Of a DNA stretch of 64,000 nt, positions 52,162 through 62,211 are shown in pieces. The number at the start of each line of letters is the position of its first letter. Within the stretch, counting starts at the first letter, position 1. A program made the position numbers and the translations under genes. A model generated the notes under the pieces. That model did not search any database and had not been told where the DNA came from. It saw nothing but the letters and a program-made list of their open reading frames with translations. The stretch lies in contig JAHLVW010000099.1 in the NCBI GenBank assembly GCA_019058275.1, positions 1 through 64,000 of the forward strand. The letters are read 5' to 3'. The stretch is from Candidatus Heimdallarchaeota archaeon. GTDB lineage: Archaea > Asgardarchaeota > Heimdallarchaeia > JABLTI01.

Positions 52162-54310
52162 CTTTCACCTTTCTCCTTTTTACTCCAATGAATGTTAATA
52201 GACCTAAACTCATTAGAATTATTGGTAAAATAGCTAACATAGGTACACCTTGCGCTTTTGTTACTCCCAATTCATAGTATGGATCATCTTCAAGAGGTGG
52301 GTCTTCACCAAAATATAAGCCAAAGTAACCATCACGAATGATTCTTTCTACCCAGACAAAGTATGTACCAGTTGCTAATTCCAAAGGTTTGCCAGGAATT
52401 ACTTTGCCCATCTTTTCCCATTGATCATTATAAACATGTGCTACAACGATTAATTCAGAAGAATACATGATTATTGCTAGAAAACCAGTATCAGAACTAG
52501 TAACAGTTGTGTTAATTAGTATGTTTGTATATTCTGAATCCAGTGTCCATTGATTATATGGAAAATTAGCTGATAAAACAAAAGTAGCAGTATTCCAATT
52601 AAGTTCAATAGCATCTTCTGTGGTATCTCCAGACAAGATCACTTCAAGAATGGTGTTACTAGATAATTTTTGAACTGAGAAGATTGTTCCATTTTCATCA
52701 GAATAAACTTCTGAAAATGTGAAATCGCTCATGGGTGCAAAATCAACTGTAATACTCTCTTTAGTTTCCATCCAGAGATAACATGTCGAGTGAACATCCA
52801 TATCAAAATAAACTTTCTTTGTAGAACCATCTGATAGAAATACAACAGAGGTAGTTGAGCCTAATGTCTTCGGTTCAATAATGATTGTAACATTGTATAT
52901 CCACGTTTGTCCTATATTGTTCATGTTGTCTATAGCAATAATATAGAATGAAATTCTTTCCCCTTCTTCCAAATCTGTGAAAGTTTCAACATATGTGTCT
53001 CCTATTGGATCCGTAAGTGTTGTAAAGTGCCAAGTAGGTTCAGGACCTCCAGTAAGATCATCGAATGTCCAATAAAAACCTGCAGTTAAAATTCCTGAAA
53101 TATCTTTAGGAGTTATTGAGATATCAATGAAAAACTCACCATCTAGTTCCTCATTTATTAGATAAGAAACAGTAATTGATGGTGGAGCAATATCAATCAA
53201 AACATAAAGAGATTCTTGAGTTGAGTAATCATAAGGTCCTCCAAGAGCTAACTCAGTCCAAGATACATTTGCATAAAGATATACAAAATATTCTCTCGTT
53301 AAAGATAAGGTCCAGCTTTCAATTAATTCAGGAATATCCATAGGATCTTCACTTTGTTGAAGTTCAACTAAATCAACACACTCTCCACCTGTATACTCAG
53401 CTATCCATGTAAATTGATTAACTACAATTCCAGATTCACCTGTATAGATAGAATTGATAATAACATCCTTCTCTTTTAGATTGGTTACAACATCAACAAG
53501 CTGTGAACCATTATAGTAATCTGTAGTTGACCCTACTCCTACAATATGTCCTGGATCACAATCTTCATCACCCACAATAATGAGTATCTTAGGAATATCC
53601 TCTCGCCAACCCCAGCTATTAGCCAAATATAATGCATCTCCCCAAGGTTCGACTCCACCAGTTGCTATCATATCTGAAATGAAATCATCTACAGCATTGA
53701 AATCATCTGTAAATTCTATGTAGTTACTAGGATGCTCTTGAGGATATTCTGAATACCTTGAGCAACCATATATCATTGCACCAATTCGAAGGGAAGCAAT
53801 TTTTGAGGTTAAATTAGCTACTATATCAAGAAATTCTGCTTTTACAGAATCAATTTCATTACCCATGGAACCACTAACATCAAACACCAAACAGACATCT
53901 GCTGCTTGTGATTCATGACTTCCAAAATCAATCGAGCTGTTTAACACTACTTCAATATTTAGAGTTGACGAGGCTCCAGGATTTATTAATAAAACTTCTT
54001 GGTGTTGGGGGTAACTTGAGGAGAATTCCGCAAATTCACCTATGAAGCCAAAATCTACATAAACATCACTAACAGGATCAATCCCTTGATTGTCCAACGT
54101 TAGATTAGCTAACGCACCACCATCTTTACCAATAGCGGTTTGATTTATATCAAGAGTAATAACAAAATCTTCTTGGCTATTGATTACAGGATTTTCATCC
54201 ATGGTGTCAGTTTTTATCTCGCCCTTTAAAAAACCAAAACTTATTCCACTTAAAAATAGAAAACAAACCAAAACAGTGATCATATTTGTTTTTCGCATTT
54301 CTTCATTCAT
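52148..54310 (-). CDS. Secreted von Willebrand factor A-domain protein, membrane-anchored
   Basis: Protein of 720 aa. A signal peptide (about 10-27) is followed by a beta domain, then a VWA domain from about residue 135 with a full MIDAS opening, CLVFDVSGSMGN (DxSxS), and the later Asp in VGDEDCDPG. Ig-like beta domains come next, then a C-terminal membrane helix (about 690-708) and a basic end (KRRKVKEEAK). VWA domains bind protein partners through a metal ion; extracellular ones act in adhesion. It lies upstream of the receptor-like gene on the same strand, so the two may be expressed together. Confidence 0.85.
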   Translation of the reverse strand: MNEEMRKTNMITVLVCFLFLSGISFGFLKGEIKTDTMDENPVINSQEDFVITLDINQTAIGKDGGALANLTLDNQGIDPVSDVYVDFGFIGEFAEFSSSYPQHQEVLLINPGASSTLNIEVVLNSSIDFGSHESQAADVCLVFDVSGSMGNEIDSVKAEFLDIVANLTSKIASLRIGAMIYGCSRYSEYPQEHPSNYIEFTDDFNAVDDFISDMIATGGVEPWGDALYLANSWGWREDIPKILIIVGDEDCDPGHIVGVGSTTDYYNGSQLVDVVTNLKEKDVIINSIYTGESGIVVNQFTWIAEYTGGECVDLVELQQSEDPMDIPELIESWTLSLTREYFVYLYANVSWTELALGGPYDYSTQESLYVLIDIAPPSITVSYLINEELDGEFFIDISITPKDISGILTAGFYWTFDDLTGGPEPTWHFTTLTDPIGDTYVETFTDLEEGERISFYIIAIDNMNNIGQTWIYNVTIIIEPKTLGSTTSVVFLSDGSTKKVYFDMDVHSTCYLWMETKESITVDFAPMSDFTFSEVYSDENGTIFSVQKLSSNTILEVILSGDTTEDAIELNWNTATFVLSANFPYNQWTLDSEYTNILINTTVTSSDTGFLAIIMYSSELIVVAHVYNDQWEKMGKVIPGKPLELATGTYFVWVERIIRDGYFGLYFGEDPPLEDDPYYELGVTKAQGVPMLAILPIILMSLGLLTFIGVKRRKVKEEAK

Positions 54311-54450
54311 CCACCCAAATTTTTTGATGAATACTATTCTATCTCATGCCTAGTATATACTATAGTCAAACTTAACTTAAACAATCTCTAACAATAGTTT
54401 CTAAACTGTTTTGATACTTTTTGAACGATAAAAGAAGAAAACTGAACTGT

Positions 54451-55560
54451 TCAGATTTTTGAGTTGAAATTTATTTCATTGCCTTCAAGTGTAATATATT
54501 TTCTTAGTAAATTACTAGTCAAACATGAATGAATTGGGAGAATATATAACAAATCACCAATTTCTAGTTTCTCTAGAATATCTTCTGTTGTACTAATTAG
54601 TCCATGCTCTTGACTAACAGAAGCTACAAATGTATTCTCGAGTGTTTTTCCCCAACCTTTACCTTCTTGTAGTGCTACTAACCCATAGTATTTTGTTCCA
54701 TCTTCTTTCTCCAGATAATCTTTTGAGAGATGAATAGCACCACCATATATAACCACAGTTTTTCTTTCTAGATATTTAGCAACAATGGGACAGGCAACAG
54801 CGATAGCTATATCCTCTTCTTTGCAAGATCCAAGTGATAACTGCATTACATCATAAAAAACAAAGTTGCCAGGATGGATTTCATCAACACCGGTAAAATC
54901 ATCAATAATACTGCAAGAAGGTGTATCGCCAACAGAAATCTTTACATGAGCAAAACCTTGCAGAAAGAGTCGTTCTTGTATGTTTATTAGTTTTAGAACA
55001 GTGTCTTCATAAATATCTTCAATATTGATTTTTGATTTGGATTTGTAGGTTTTTCCACTATAAGTTAGTAATCCTACAAAATTGAGATTTTCTGAGTTCT
55101 TAATATCCCTAATAACAGTTGAAAGCAAAGGTTCATTATCCCAGTGTATCCCTGTTCGATGATAATCTGTATCAGTTTTTATCCAAATATTTACTTTTGA
55201 TTTAATATTTTCCTTAAGGAAAGTTACAGCTTCTTGTGAATCAACAAGTAGATTCAAAGTGATCTTTTCTGCAAGTTTGTTTATTTCATCAATTTGTCGA
55301 ATGTTTAATACAAATGTAATTGTAATATCTTTCCAACCATGTTCAGCAAAATATTCTGCCATATCTACTGAAGAAACAGCTATTGCTGAAACTCCTAGCT
55401 CTTTGAACCATTCTCCAATATCCGCTGATTGGTGGGTTTTAAAATGAGGACGGAATAAAACTTGACTTTTTTTCGCCTTTTCAACCATCTTTTTGATATT
55501 ATTCATCACTCGTTCTTTATTTAGAAGAATTGTTGGTTTTTTCACTTGCATTACAATCAC
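54451..55560 (-). CDS. D-threonine aldolase/D-serine dehydratase-like PLP enzyme
   Basis: Protein of 369 aa (alternative start ATG 55548). Fold type III PLP enzyme: K41 in LFRPHFKTHQ is the cofactor lysine. The barrel strings WIKTDTDYHRTGIHW and VKISVGDTPSCSI are typical of the DSD1/D-TA branch. The C-terminal metal-binding pair is His in GGAIHLSKDY and H-x-C in LPIHSCLTSNLL. Members split D-threonine or dehydrate D-serine and related 3-hydroxy-D-amino acids. No transport or racemase gene is adjacent. It is separated from the VWA gene by a 140-nt gap. Confidence 0.85.
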   Translation of the reverse strand: MIVMQVKKPTILLNKERVMNNIKKMVEKAKKSQVLFRPHFKTHQSADIGEWFKELGVSAIAVSSVDMAEYFAEHGWKDITITFVLNIRQIDEINKLAEKITLNLLVDSQEAVTFLKENIKSKVNIWIKTDTDYHRTGIHWDNEPLLSTVIRDIKNSENLNFVGLLTYSGKTYKSKSKINIEDIYEDTVLKLINIQERLFLQGFAHVKISVGDTPSCSIIDDFTGVDEIHPGNFVFYDVMQLSLGSCKEEDIAIAVACPIVAKYLERKTVVIYGGAIHLSKDYLEKEDGTKYYGLVALQEGKGWGKTLENTFVASVSQEHGLISTTEDILEKLEIGDLLYILPIHSCLTSNLLRKYITLEGNEINFNSKI

Positions 55561-55649
55561 TTCACTAGTTATCCTAAAAAAATAATCTTTAATAATTAAG
55601 AAAAAGTTTGTGTTTAAATTTATTAATCATTAAATTAGAAAAAAGATGA

Positions 55650-55676
55650 AAGAAAGGATTACTAAGTTCCTTTCTT
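55650..55676. terminator. Hairpin at the end of the C25 protease gene
   Basis: AAGAAAGGA (55650-55658) pairs with TCCTTTCTT (55668-55676), overlapping the last codons of the gene. Confidence 0.35.
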
Positions 55677-57647
55677 ACGTTTTAATCTTCTTTTTATCAC
55701 AAAAGTACTATATGCTAATGTCAATGTTCCCAAAGAAATAACTGACCAAAATTCTATAGAGAAAACTCCAGTGGGGGTAGTTGAAGTTGTATTTTCAATT
55801 ACTTCAATAGTAATTTCTTCTGAATTCGAGAAACCAGCATAATCATTAACTGTTATATTAATGACATAGGTTCCAAGCTGAGTTATTGTTACATTGTATT
55901 GTGTGATTGATCCACCTAATGTAGTTTCAAGCTTATCATTGGTTCTTATCTCTATATCCTCACAACCAGAACCAGCATCAGATGCTGTCCATGTTAATGG
56001 AATATTTCCAGAAGGTACACTACTATCATCCTCAGGACCTGTAATTGATATAGTAGGTTTAAGTGTGTCAATATTTACTTGATAATGAGCAGCTGTTTTT
56101 CCTATGTTTCCAGCACCATCTTGAGAAACTATATGAAGATAAGATGTTCCTTCAGACAGAGCAGATGTCAAATTCAACCAGATATTATTATGAAATGTGC
56201 CAGTAGATTTTGTTGGTATTGTATTTGGATTATTATCAATAATATAATAGAAGCCTGTGATTCCATTAACATCTACAGGAACAGACCAATTAAATTTAGG
56301 CAATGGATCTGTTGACCATAAATTGGTATTTGGATGAGTAATTGAAGAAATTGTATCAGGAGCAAAAACTGTACAATCATAATGAATAGTTAAAAATGGA
56401 TCTCCTAAAATACACATTCCATAAAACCATTCAACATAGTAACCAATATATGAATAACCACTAGTAGATGAATTATAGCTGCTACTTGTTATGCCTTGAA
56501 ACCATTCATAAATACCTTGTCCAATAGTCTTATTTTGAGCTATTTGATTGTAGAAATAATCACCTTCAAGCATTCCGCCTGTTTTTGTAGTTCCTATAAC
56601 ACCAATAGAATAACTGCTAGAGAATAGATATGTTGTAGCTAAACAATTTGTATATCGCCAATCAGCTCCATGACAACAAAATAGATTGTAGAAATTGAAT
56701 GTTGGTTGTATAGTATCGATTTCTGTTGCTGTTGTATAACCTTCACCAATTCCGCTTGGACCGAAATAGTGTTGAGATGGTGATGCACCACTATGAGCAC
56801 ATAAATGTGCAAATTCATAATCTTGTGTTATTCGATTCTCCCAATCAGTATCATTAGTATAAGTTGCTGGTGTATGTACATCAGTTCTTGTAGTGTAAGG
56901 TGCATTTAACCAAGCAGGCCAATTATCATATGTTCCATCTGCCCATGATTGCCAATCATCATCAATATAAGTTAATGCTCTATGAGTTCGAGCAACACCA
57001 CCTGTTCGATAAGTGTGTAATCGATTTAGTAATGTTAGGATTTCATTTGCATTTGTTCCTCCAAATGAATATGAAGATGCGTCTATTCTACCAAGATAAA
57101 TTTCTGGATAAATATCACCTATTCCTGCTGTATGTATATCAAAAACACCATCAGGTTCACTATCAGTCCAACTTCCATCTAAATCTGTTAAATATAGATC
57201 ACAAATAAATGTCTCAGCTAGATATGATACTGCAGGTACTGCAGGATGATAAAATTGAGCATAAGGTAAATTTCCAATCAAAACAGCTCCAGATATCTGA
57301 TAAGTAGTATACCAATTTTGTAAAACAGTTTTAACTTGAGTAGCAGTTGATAATGAAGCTGTATGAATTAGAGTTTTATAACCTGTTCGATTCAAATCAT
57401 ATTCATACTGGTAAACTGCTGTTTGTATTGCAGTAATACCCCAAAGTGCATTTTCAACTATGATACCTACTGTTTCTCCATTTGAATAAGAATTAATGGA
57501 TGGATCATTAGATATCTTTTCAATGAAATTTGCTTGAACATCGAATGATGTTGAGAAATTAGTTTGAACTCCAATTGAGCTTGTAGTTGTTGTGGCTAAA
57601 AGTAATATAATCATAATAATTGGATATCTAAGTTTCAAATTAATCAC
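55662..57647 (-). CDS. Gingipain-like cysteine protease (peptidase C25), membrane-anchored
   Basis: Protein of 661 aa. A signal peptide (about 8-25) precedes a C25 catalytic region (about 60-420): GAVLIGNLPYAQF, DIYPEIYLGRIDAS, catalytic His285 in FAHLCAHSGAS and the catalytic cysteine at 324/325 in FYNLFCCHGADW. Two Ig-like domains follow, with the second reading TLKPTISITGPEDDSSVPSG, and a C-terminal membrane helix with a KRRLKRKKGT tail. C25 enzymes process proteins outside the cell. It could mature neighbouring surface proteins, though that is inference. Its promoter side faces the saccharopine dehydrogenase-like gene. Confidence 0.85.
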   Translation of the reverse strand: MINLKLRYPIIMIILLLATTTTSSIGVQTNFSTSFDVQANFIEKISNDPSINSYSNGETVGIIVENALWGITAIQTAVYQYEYDLNRTGYKTLIHTASLSTATQVKTVLQNWYTTYQISGAVLIGNLPYAQFYHPAVPAVSYLAETFICDLYLTDLDGSWTDSEPDGVFDIHTAGIGDIYPEIYLGRIDASSYSFGGTNANEILTLLNRLHTYRTGGVARTHRALTYIDDDWQSWADGTYDNWPAWLNAPYTTRTDVHTPATYTNDTDWENRITQDYEFAHLCAHSGASPSQHYFGPSGIGEGYTTATEIDTIQPTFNFYNLFCCHGADWRYTNCLATTYLFSSSYSIGVIGTTKTGGMLEGDYFYNQIAQNKTIGQGIYEWFQGITSSSYNSSTSGYSYIGYYVEWFYGMCILGDPFLTIHYDCTVFAPDTISSITHPNTNLWSTDPLPKFNWSVPVDVNGITGFYYIIDNNPNTIPTKSTGTFHNNIWLNLTSALSEGTSYLHIVSQDGAGNIGKTAAHYQVNIDTLKPTISITGPEDDSSVPSGNIPLTWTASDAGSGCEDIEIRTNDKLETTLGGSITQYNVTITQLGTYVINITVNDYAGFSNSEEITIEVIENTTSTTPTGVFSIEFWSVISLGTLTLAYSTFVIKRRLKRKKGT

Positions 57648-57848
57648 AATAGAAAATGATAGCTTTACATTTATTAAGTTATTATTTACCGCACATCCGA
57701 GAGTTTAGATAGAAGAAATTTATAACAGCAGAAACTTTATACTTTTTTTCAGCCAATGCAGTGATTTTTGTCTTAAATCCATCTAGAATTAACTTTTTTA
57801 AACCCATTTTTTTGACTAATAAATAGATGAATATCTGTGTGATTTGAA

Positions 57849-59003
57849 ATGAAATATTTAGTGTTAGGTTCTGGGCTTATGGGACGAGCAGCTGCTTTCG
57901 ATTTAGCTAACAATGAAGATACAGAAGAAGTTAGATTAGCTGATATTGATTTCGAATTAGCAAAATCAATTGCTAAATGGATTAATAGTTCCAAAGTAAA
58001 ACCAATTCATGTTGATGTTAATGACAATTCTAAAGTTTTAGATGCAATGAAGGGAGTAGATTCTGTTGTTGCTTGTATTTCCTACAACTATAATTTTGCT
58101 CTAACTGATGCTGCAATTAAGTCCGGAGCAAATTTCTGTGATCTTGGTGGAAATAATACTGTTGTAGCAAAACAATTTACTTTAGATGAACAAGCAAAGA
58201 AGGCAGGTGTAACAGTAATCCCTGATTGTGGTTTAGCACCTGGGGTAGCTAGCATTATTATTGTTGATGGTATAAACAAAATGGATTCATTAGAGGAAAT
58301 TCACATAAGAGTTGGCGGATTACCTCAAAATCCCAAACCACCTTTGAATTACTCGCTCATTTTTTCCGTTCAAGGATTAACAAATGAGTATATTGAGATT
58401 GCTGAAGTAATAAGAGATGGTAAACTTACTAAGGTTGAATCATTAACTGAAATTGAGGAGATTATTTTCCCTGAACCTTTTGGAAAACTAGAAGCTTTCC
58501 AAACCTCAGGTGGTACTTCCACATTACCAAAAACACTACTTGGTAAAGTTAAGGAGTTAGATTACAAAACTATTCGATACAAAGGTCATTGCGAGAAAAT
58601 GAAAACGATACTTGACCTTGGTTTCAGAAATAAAGATGAAATTGATTATAAGGGATGCAAGATCTCTCCTCGTGAATTCCTCGAGGAAATGTTAATCAAA
58701 TCTTTAACACATGATGATGTTCGAGATGTTTCTCTTGTCCGTATAGAAGTGATTGGTTTTAAAGATCAAAAAAAAATGAAGGCTTCCTATCAAATAATTG
58801 ATTATTATGATGAGGAAAACGATCTTACATCTATGATGAGAATGACCTCATATCCAGCTGCGATTATAGCTCATATGATGGCTAAAGGTGAAGTAGCTAG
58901 AAAAGGTGTCATTACTCAAGAATTCAATGTTCCTTCAAAGCTCATGATAAATGAACTAATAAAACGAAATGTAGATATTGAAGAAAAATTCGAGAAAATG
59001 TAA
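57849..59003 (+). CDS. Saccharopine dehydrogenase-like oxidoreductase
   Basis: Protein of 384 aa. An N-terminal Rossmann fold (YLVLGSGLMGRAAAFDL, VRLADIDFELAKSI, VACISYNYNFALTDAAIKSG) is followed by the saccharopine dehydrogenase C-terminal domain (DCGLAPGVASIIIVDG, GGLPQNPKPPLNYSLIFSVQ, SGGTSTLPKTLLG). Such enzymes act in lysine synthesis or breakdown or make related opine-type amino acids; archaeal single-gene members are of uncertain role. There are no lysine genes nearby. The start ATG at 57849 is well supported by the Rossmann start. Confidence 0.85.
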   Translation: MKYLVLGSGLMGRAAAFDLANNEDTEEVRLADIDFELAKSIAKWINSSKVKPIHVDVNDNSKVLDAMKGVDSVVACISYNYNFALTDAAIKSGANFCDLGGNNTVVAKQFTLDEQAKKAGVTVIPDCGLAPGVASIIIVDGINKMDSLEEIHIRVGGLPQNPKPPLNYSLIFSVQGLTNEYIEIAEVIRDGKLTKVESLTEIEEIIFPEPFGKLEAFQTSGGTSTLPKTLLGKVKELDYKTIRYKGHCEKMKTILDLGFRNKDEIDYKGCKISPREFLEEMLIKSLTHDDVRDVSLVRIEVIGFKDQKKMKASYQIIDYYDEENDLTSMMRMTSYPAAIIAHMMAKGEVARKGVITQEFNVPSKLMINELIKRNVDIEEKFEKM

Positions 59004-59036
59004 TTACATTTATTAGTTTAATAATAAATGAGAAAT

Positions 59037-59483
59037 TTACATTTCAAAATTAATTACAAAAGACTCTTGATCAGAATTTTCTATTGCACAGGGTCGAATT
59101 TCTCTTATTTTTTTAATCGCTGTATTGCCATCCTTTATCCCATAAATGAATTTCTCAGCAATTGCTAACATTAAACCAGTCCTACCACAACCAGCTATAC
59201 AATGAACTAAAACAGGTTTCTTTTCTTTTCGACTTCTCTCAATAATATTGAGAAATTCTTCAACTTGCTTCTTTTCGGGGGTATGATAATCTTCAATGAA
59301 TATTCTGTGATGCTCAAAGTTTTCCTTTAGATAATCAATATCTTTTATTCTATCAATTTCCTCTGTCAATGAAATAATTACTTTAATTCCCTTTTCTTTT
59401 ATTTCAATTAGATCAGCTAGCTCAAATGGAATCTCTGCACCATACAACTCTTTATCCTTTACTTTATAGATATCATAACCCAA
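59037..59483 (-). CDS. Dual-specificity/tyrosine phosphatase
   Basis: Protein of 148 aa, one cysteine-phosphatase domain. Signature HCIAGCGRTGLML with C95 nucleophile and R101; D66 in FIEDYHTP is the likely general acid; the opening strand VIISLTEE is typical. It removes phosphate from Tyr/Ser/Thr or from a small molecule; archaeal members of this type dephosphorylate proteins in vitro. It converges on the saccharopine dehydrogenase gene, with a 33-nt gap. Confidence 0.88.
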   Translation of the reverse strand: MGYDIYKVKDKELYGAEIPFELADLIEIKEKGIKVIISLTEEIDRIKDIDYLKENFEHHRIFIEDYHTPEKKQVEEFLNIIERSRKEKKPVLVHCIAGCGRTGLMLAIAEKFIYGIKDGNTAIKKIREIRPCAIENSDQESFVINFEM

Positions 59484-59542
59484 ATTTAATCACTGTAGTT
59501 TTATTTTAATGATATTAGAAAGAGTAACATTTGATATTAAAT

Positions 59543-60106
59543 CTATTTATCATCTAGTCCCCAAAACTTTTTTTCAGCTCCTGCTGCTTCTTTTCTCTTT
59601 CTTACTGTTTCGGGATCAGCTAATTCCTCGTCCTCTTCTTCATTTTCTTTTGCTATTTTCCTTGCACGCAGGTAAAAGGAAACAACTGAGATTGCTAATA
59701 TAAATGCTGCAAGAATACCAATTGTGGTTGTTATTGGATTTCCACTAGTGCTATATAGGTCTAATTCTAACTCGTAAAATCCTTGAGAGTAACCATAGGA
59801 TGATATTACAAAATATACTGTAGAACTATTATTAATTTCAAAAGTCTTAGTTTCATCCAAAGCTATTTCCTTTTTCACACCATTAACTGTTGCATTAATT
59901 GAATCACCAGTAGTTACGGTTACACTAATGCTTCCATTGAAGTATAAATCTGATTCCAAATCTAGTAGCTCTTTACTATCATTGTTAATAACAAAATCTT
60001 TTTTAGTATAGTCACTACTAGTAGGATGTAAAACTAATAACAAACTCGATAGTACTAATGAGATAATTATAGAACTTTTTAGTAATGATTTGTTTTTTAA
60101 CCTCAT
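59543..60106 (-). CDS. Type I membrane protein of unknown function
   Basis: Protein of 187 aa. Signal peptide (about 10-28), a beta-rich extracellular domain (SDLYFNGSISVTVTTGDSIN, TVYFVISSYGYSQGFYELEL), a single membrane helix (about 128-147) and a charged cytosolic tail (RARKIAKENEEEDEEL, then VRKRKEAAGAEKKF). The soluble part resembles cell-surface adhesion or pre-peptidase-like sandwiches, but no family is certain. It lies 11 nt after the HflX gene on the same strand and is likely cotranscribed. Confidence 0.65.
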   Translation of the reverse strand: MRLKNKSLLKSSIIISLVLSSLLLVLHPTSSDYTKKDFVINNDSKELLDLESDLYFNGSISVTVTTGDSINATVNGVKKEIALDETKTFEINNSSTVYFVISSYGYSQGFYELELDLYSTSGNPITTTIGILAAFILAISVVSFYLRARKIAKENEEEDEELADPETVRKRKEAAGAEKKFWGLDDK

Positions 60107-60117
60107 AGTCTATCTCT

Positions 60118-61539
60118 TCATTCTTTCTTTATTTCATCTAATTTTGTGATGGTTCCAAATTCCTCGGATGACTCATCTAATTCTTGAATTTCTTTAGACT
60201 CCTCATCTATCATATCGAAGACAATGAATTCTTCGCCGGAATCTGTTTTCACAACAGTATATGTGTCTTCTTTTGTAGCACCATTCTTTTTCTTCAATTG
60301 TTTTTCTAAAACTTCTTTGTTTATTATTTCAACTTCCAATTTGCTTTTCTTTATAATATTAAACAAATAACGACCTAATCGTTCGTTAGTCTCGAATTTT
60401 AATTCAATGAAATTTGGTTGAAATATCTCTTCTGTAATTCTTGTTTTATCGTGGATCGAGGATAATAATGACATTCCTTCATTAGTGTTTGGTATTTTCA
60501 AATGGAATTTATAAGTCTCAATAATAGTAAGTATTTCTTTTTTAAGAAGTTCAATATTAATCTGATTTTTTGCACTTATCTTTACAGGATTTTTTCTTAA
60601 TGATGCTTTCACAATTTCTACTTTTTCGTCTATTTTTTGCGCAAGATCTATTTTATTTATAACAGGGATTAATGGAATTTTTTCTGCTTTTATAGCTGTA
60701 AGTGTATTAATTGAAGCAAGTACCTTACGCTTAATATTTTCTACTGAATCATTTCCATCGATAAGTAGCAAGATTAAATCTGCTTCAATTATTTCTTTTA
60801 GAGTGGCATAGAAAGCATCCATTAAAATATGAGGTAACCGTGAAATGAAGCCAACAGTATCTGTCACAAGGATTTTTCTTCCATGTGCATCAAAGCTTCT
60901 AGTTATAGTATCAAGTGTTGTAAACATTCTTCCACTTACTTCTACATCTGCTTCTGTAAAACCATTCATTAACGTACTTTTACCTGCATTTGTATATCCT
61001 GCAATTGCTACTAAATCAAAACCAGATTTAATTCTTCTTTTTCGTCTTAAATCCTTTGATTTTTTAATTGTTTCGAGCTTCTTCTCTAATTTTTTAACTA
61101 ACAAGCTTCTTGTTCTTTTGGATCGATGGTCCTCTAATCTCGAACCACCTTCTTTTCTTAATGCGGCTAATCTGATTTGTGTTATTGCTTCTTGTGTTCC
61201 TGCTCTGTTTATGAAAATCTCAAGAATTAGTTCAAATCGGTCAATAATTGGTACATGCCACATTTTCACGAGATTACTTTCTTGTAATGAATCCAGTTTA
61301 TTTTCAATAATGATAACATCAATATCAAGTTCTTTTACTCGACCTTTGATTTGTTTTGCTTTGCCTTTCCCAAAGTAATAAGCAGGACTCGGTCTAGCTA
61401 AATTCTGAATGATTCTATCTACAACTTTGTAACCTGCTACAAAAGCTATTTCAGAAAGCTCCGATAAGTGATCTCCTTCATGTCTATCAAAAACAACTTC
61501 AACCAGTAAAGCTCTTTTTCTTGTATCTTTTGATGACAT
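60118..61539 (-). CDS. HflX-family ribosome-associated GTPase
   Basis: Protein of 473 aa. HflX N-domain (RPSPAYYFGKGKAKQIKG, DELD-like strand DVIIIENKL, IDRFELILEIF), a coiled linker with KEGGSRLEDHR, then a G domain: G1 in AIAGYTNAGKSTLMN, G3 DTVGF, G4 PVINKIDLA. HflX binds the ribosome and splits or rescues it under stress. An acidic C-terminal extension of about 60 residues (DEESKEIQELDESSEEFG) goes beyond the usual family length. It is upstream of the small type I membrane protein. Confidence 0.92.
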   Translation of the reverse strand: MSSKDTRKRALLVEVVFDRHEGDHLSELSEIAFVAGYKVVDRIIQNLARPSPAYYFGKGKAKQIKGRVKELDIDVIIIENKLDSLQESNLVKMWHVPIIDRFELILEIFINRAGTQEAITQIRLAALRKEGGSRLEDHRSKRTRSLLVKKLEKKLETIKKSKDLRRKRRIKSGFDLVAIAGYTNAGKSTLMNGFTEADVEVSGRMFTTLDTITRSFDAHGRKILVTDTVGFISRLPHILMDAFYATLKEIIEADLILLLIDGNDSVENIKRKVLASINTLTAIKAEKIPLIPVINKIDLAQKIDEKVEIVKASLRKNPVKISAKNQINIELLKKEILTIIETYKFHLKIPNTNEGMSLLSSIHDKTRITEEIFQPNFIELKFETNERLGRYLFNIIKKSKLEVEIINKEVLEKQLKKKNGATKEDTYTVVKTDSGEEFIVFDMIDEESKEIQELDESSEEFGTITKLDEIKKE

Positions 61540-61743
61540 GAGATCACAATCTTTTCTTTTGGATAATTAACCTCGACTCTAATGAAATAAAAGTTAGTCG
61601 ATGAATCCCAATTGTTATTATTAGATACAAATATCTTATTTGTTTAATGGGCATTAATCTTATGATAACACTCTTAATTGTGAAGAGATAGTTTCATAAC
61701 CAATAAAAATTTAATTGACATGATTTCAGTGAGATGATTTATT

Positions 61744-62133
61744 TTGTCAAAAGATATCCATGAAAAAAATCCTGAAGAAATTAAAAGTAGAATAAAGGAA
61801 CTTGATAAATTACTACAAGACGATCCAAAAAACATTGAAACTCTTATGGAATTATCTTCTTGTTATAGACACATGGACTATTACGATGAAACATTGAAAA
61901 TTCATAACTTATTAATTTCGCTTGACCCTCAAAATGTAGACTATCACTTTATGAAAGGAATAGTTTTAGTAGAAAGCTCTCGAGAAGATGAGGCTATTGA
62001 GATTTTCGATGCTATAATAGATAAAAATCCACAGCATCGTGATGCCTTATTTAACAAAGGGCTTGCATTGAAAAGATTAGGTAAAAACGATGAATCAAAA
62101 GCTGTTATGAAGAAAGCACATGCACAAAGATGA
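61744..62133 (+). CDS. Small TPR protein
   Basis: Protein of 129 aa from TTG 61744, preceded by a GTGAGATG purine-rich stretch. An N-terminal acidic helix is followed by three TPR units (NIETLMELSSCYRHMDYYDE, VDYHFMKGIVLVESSREDEA, HRDALFNKGLALKRLGKNDE). No membrane segment. It stands before the NurA gene on the same strand, 78 nt apart. A partner-binding adaptor role is likely; nothing shows the partner. Confidence 0.75.
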   Translation: MSKDIHEKNPEEIKSRIKELDKLLQDDPKNIETLMELSSCYRHMDYYDETLKIHNLLISLDPQNVDYHFMKGIVLVESSREDEAIEIFDAIIDKNPQHRDALFNKGLALKRLGKNDESKAVMKKAHAQR

Positions 62134-62211
62134 TTAGATGTTAAAAATTTAGAAATTGGAGTTTATTAATAATAAAAAAGCAAAATATATTGGATTATAA
62201 GGGATGTCAAA

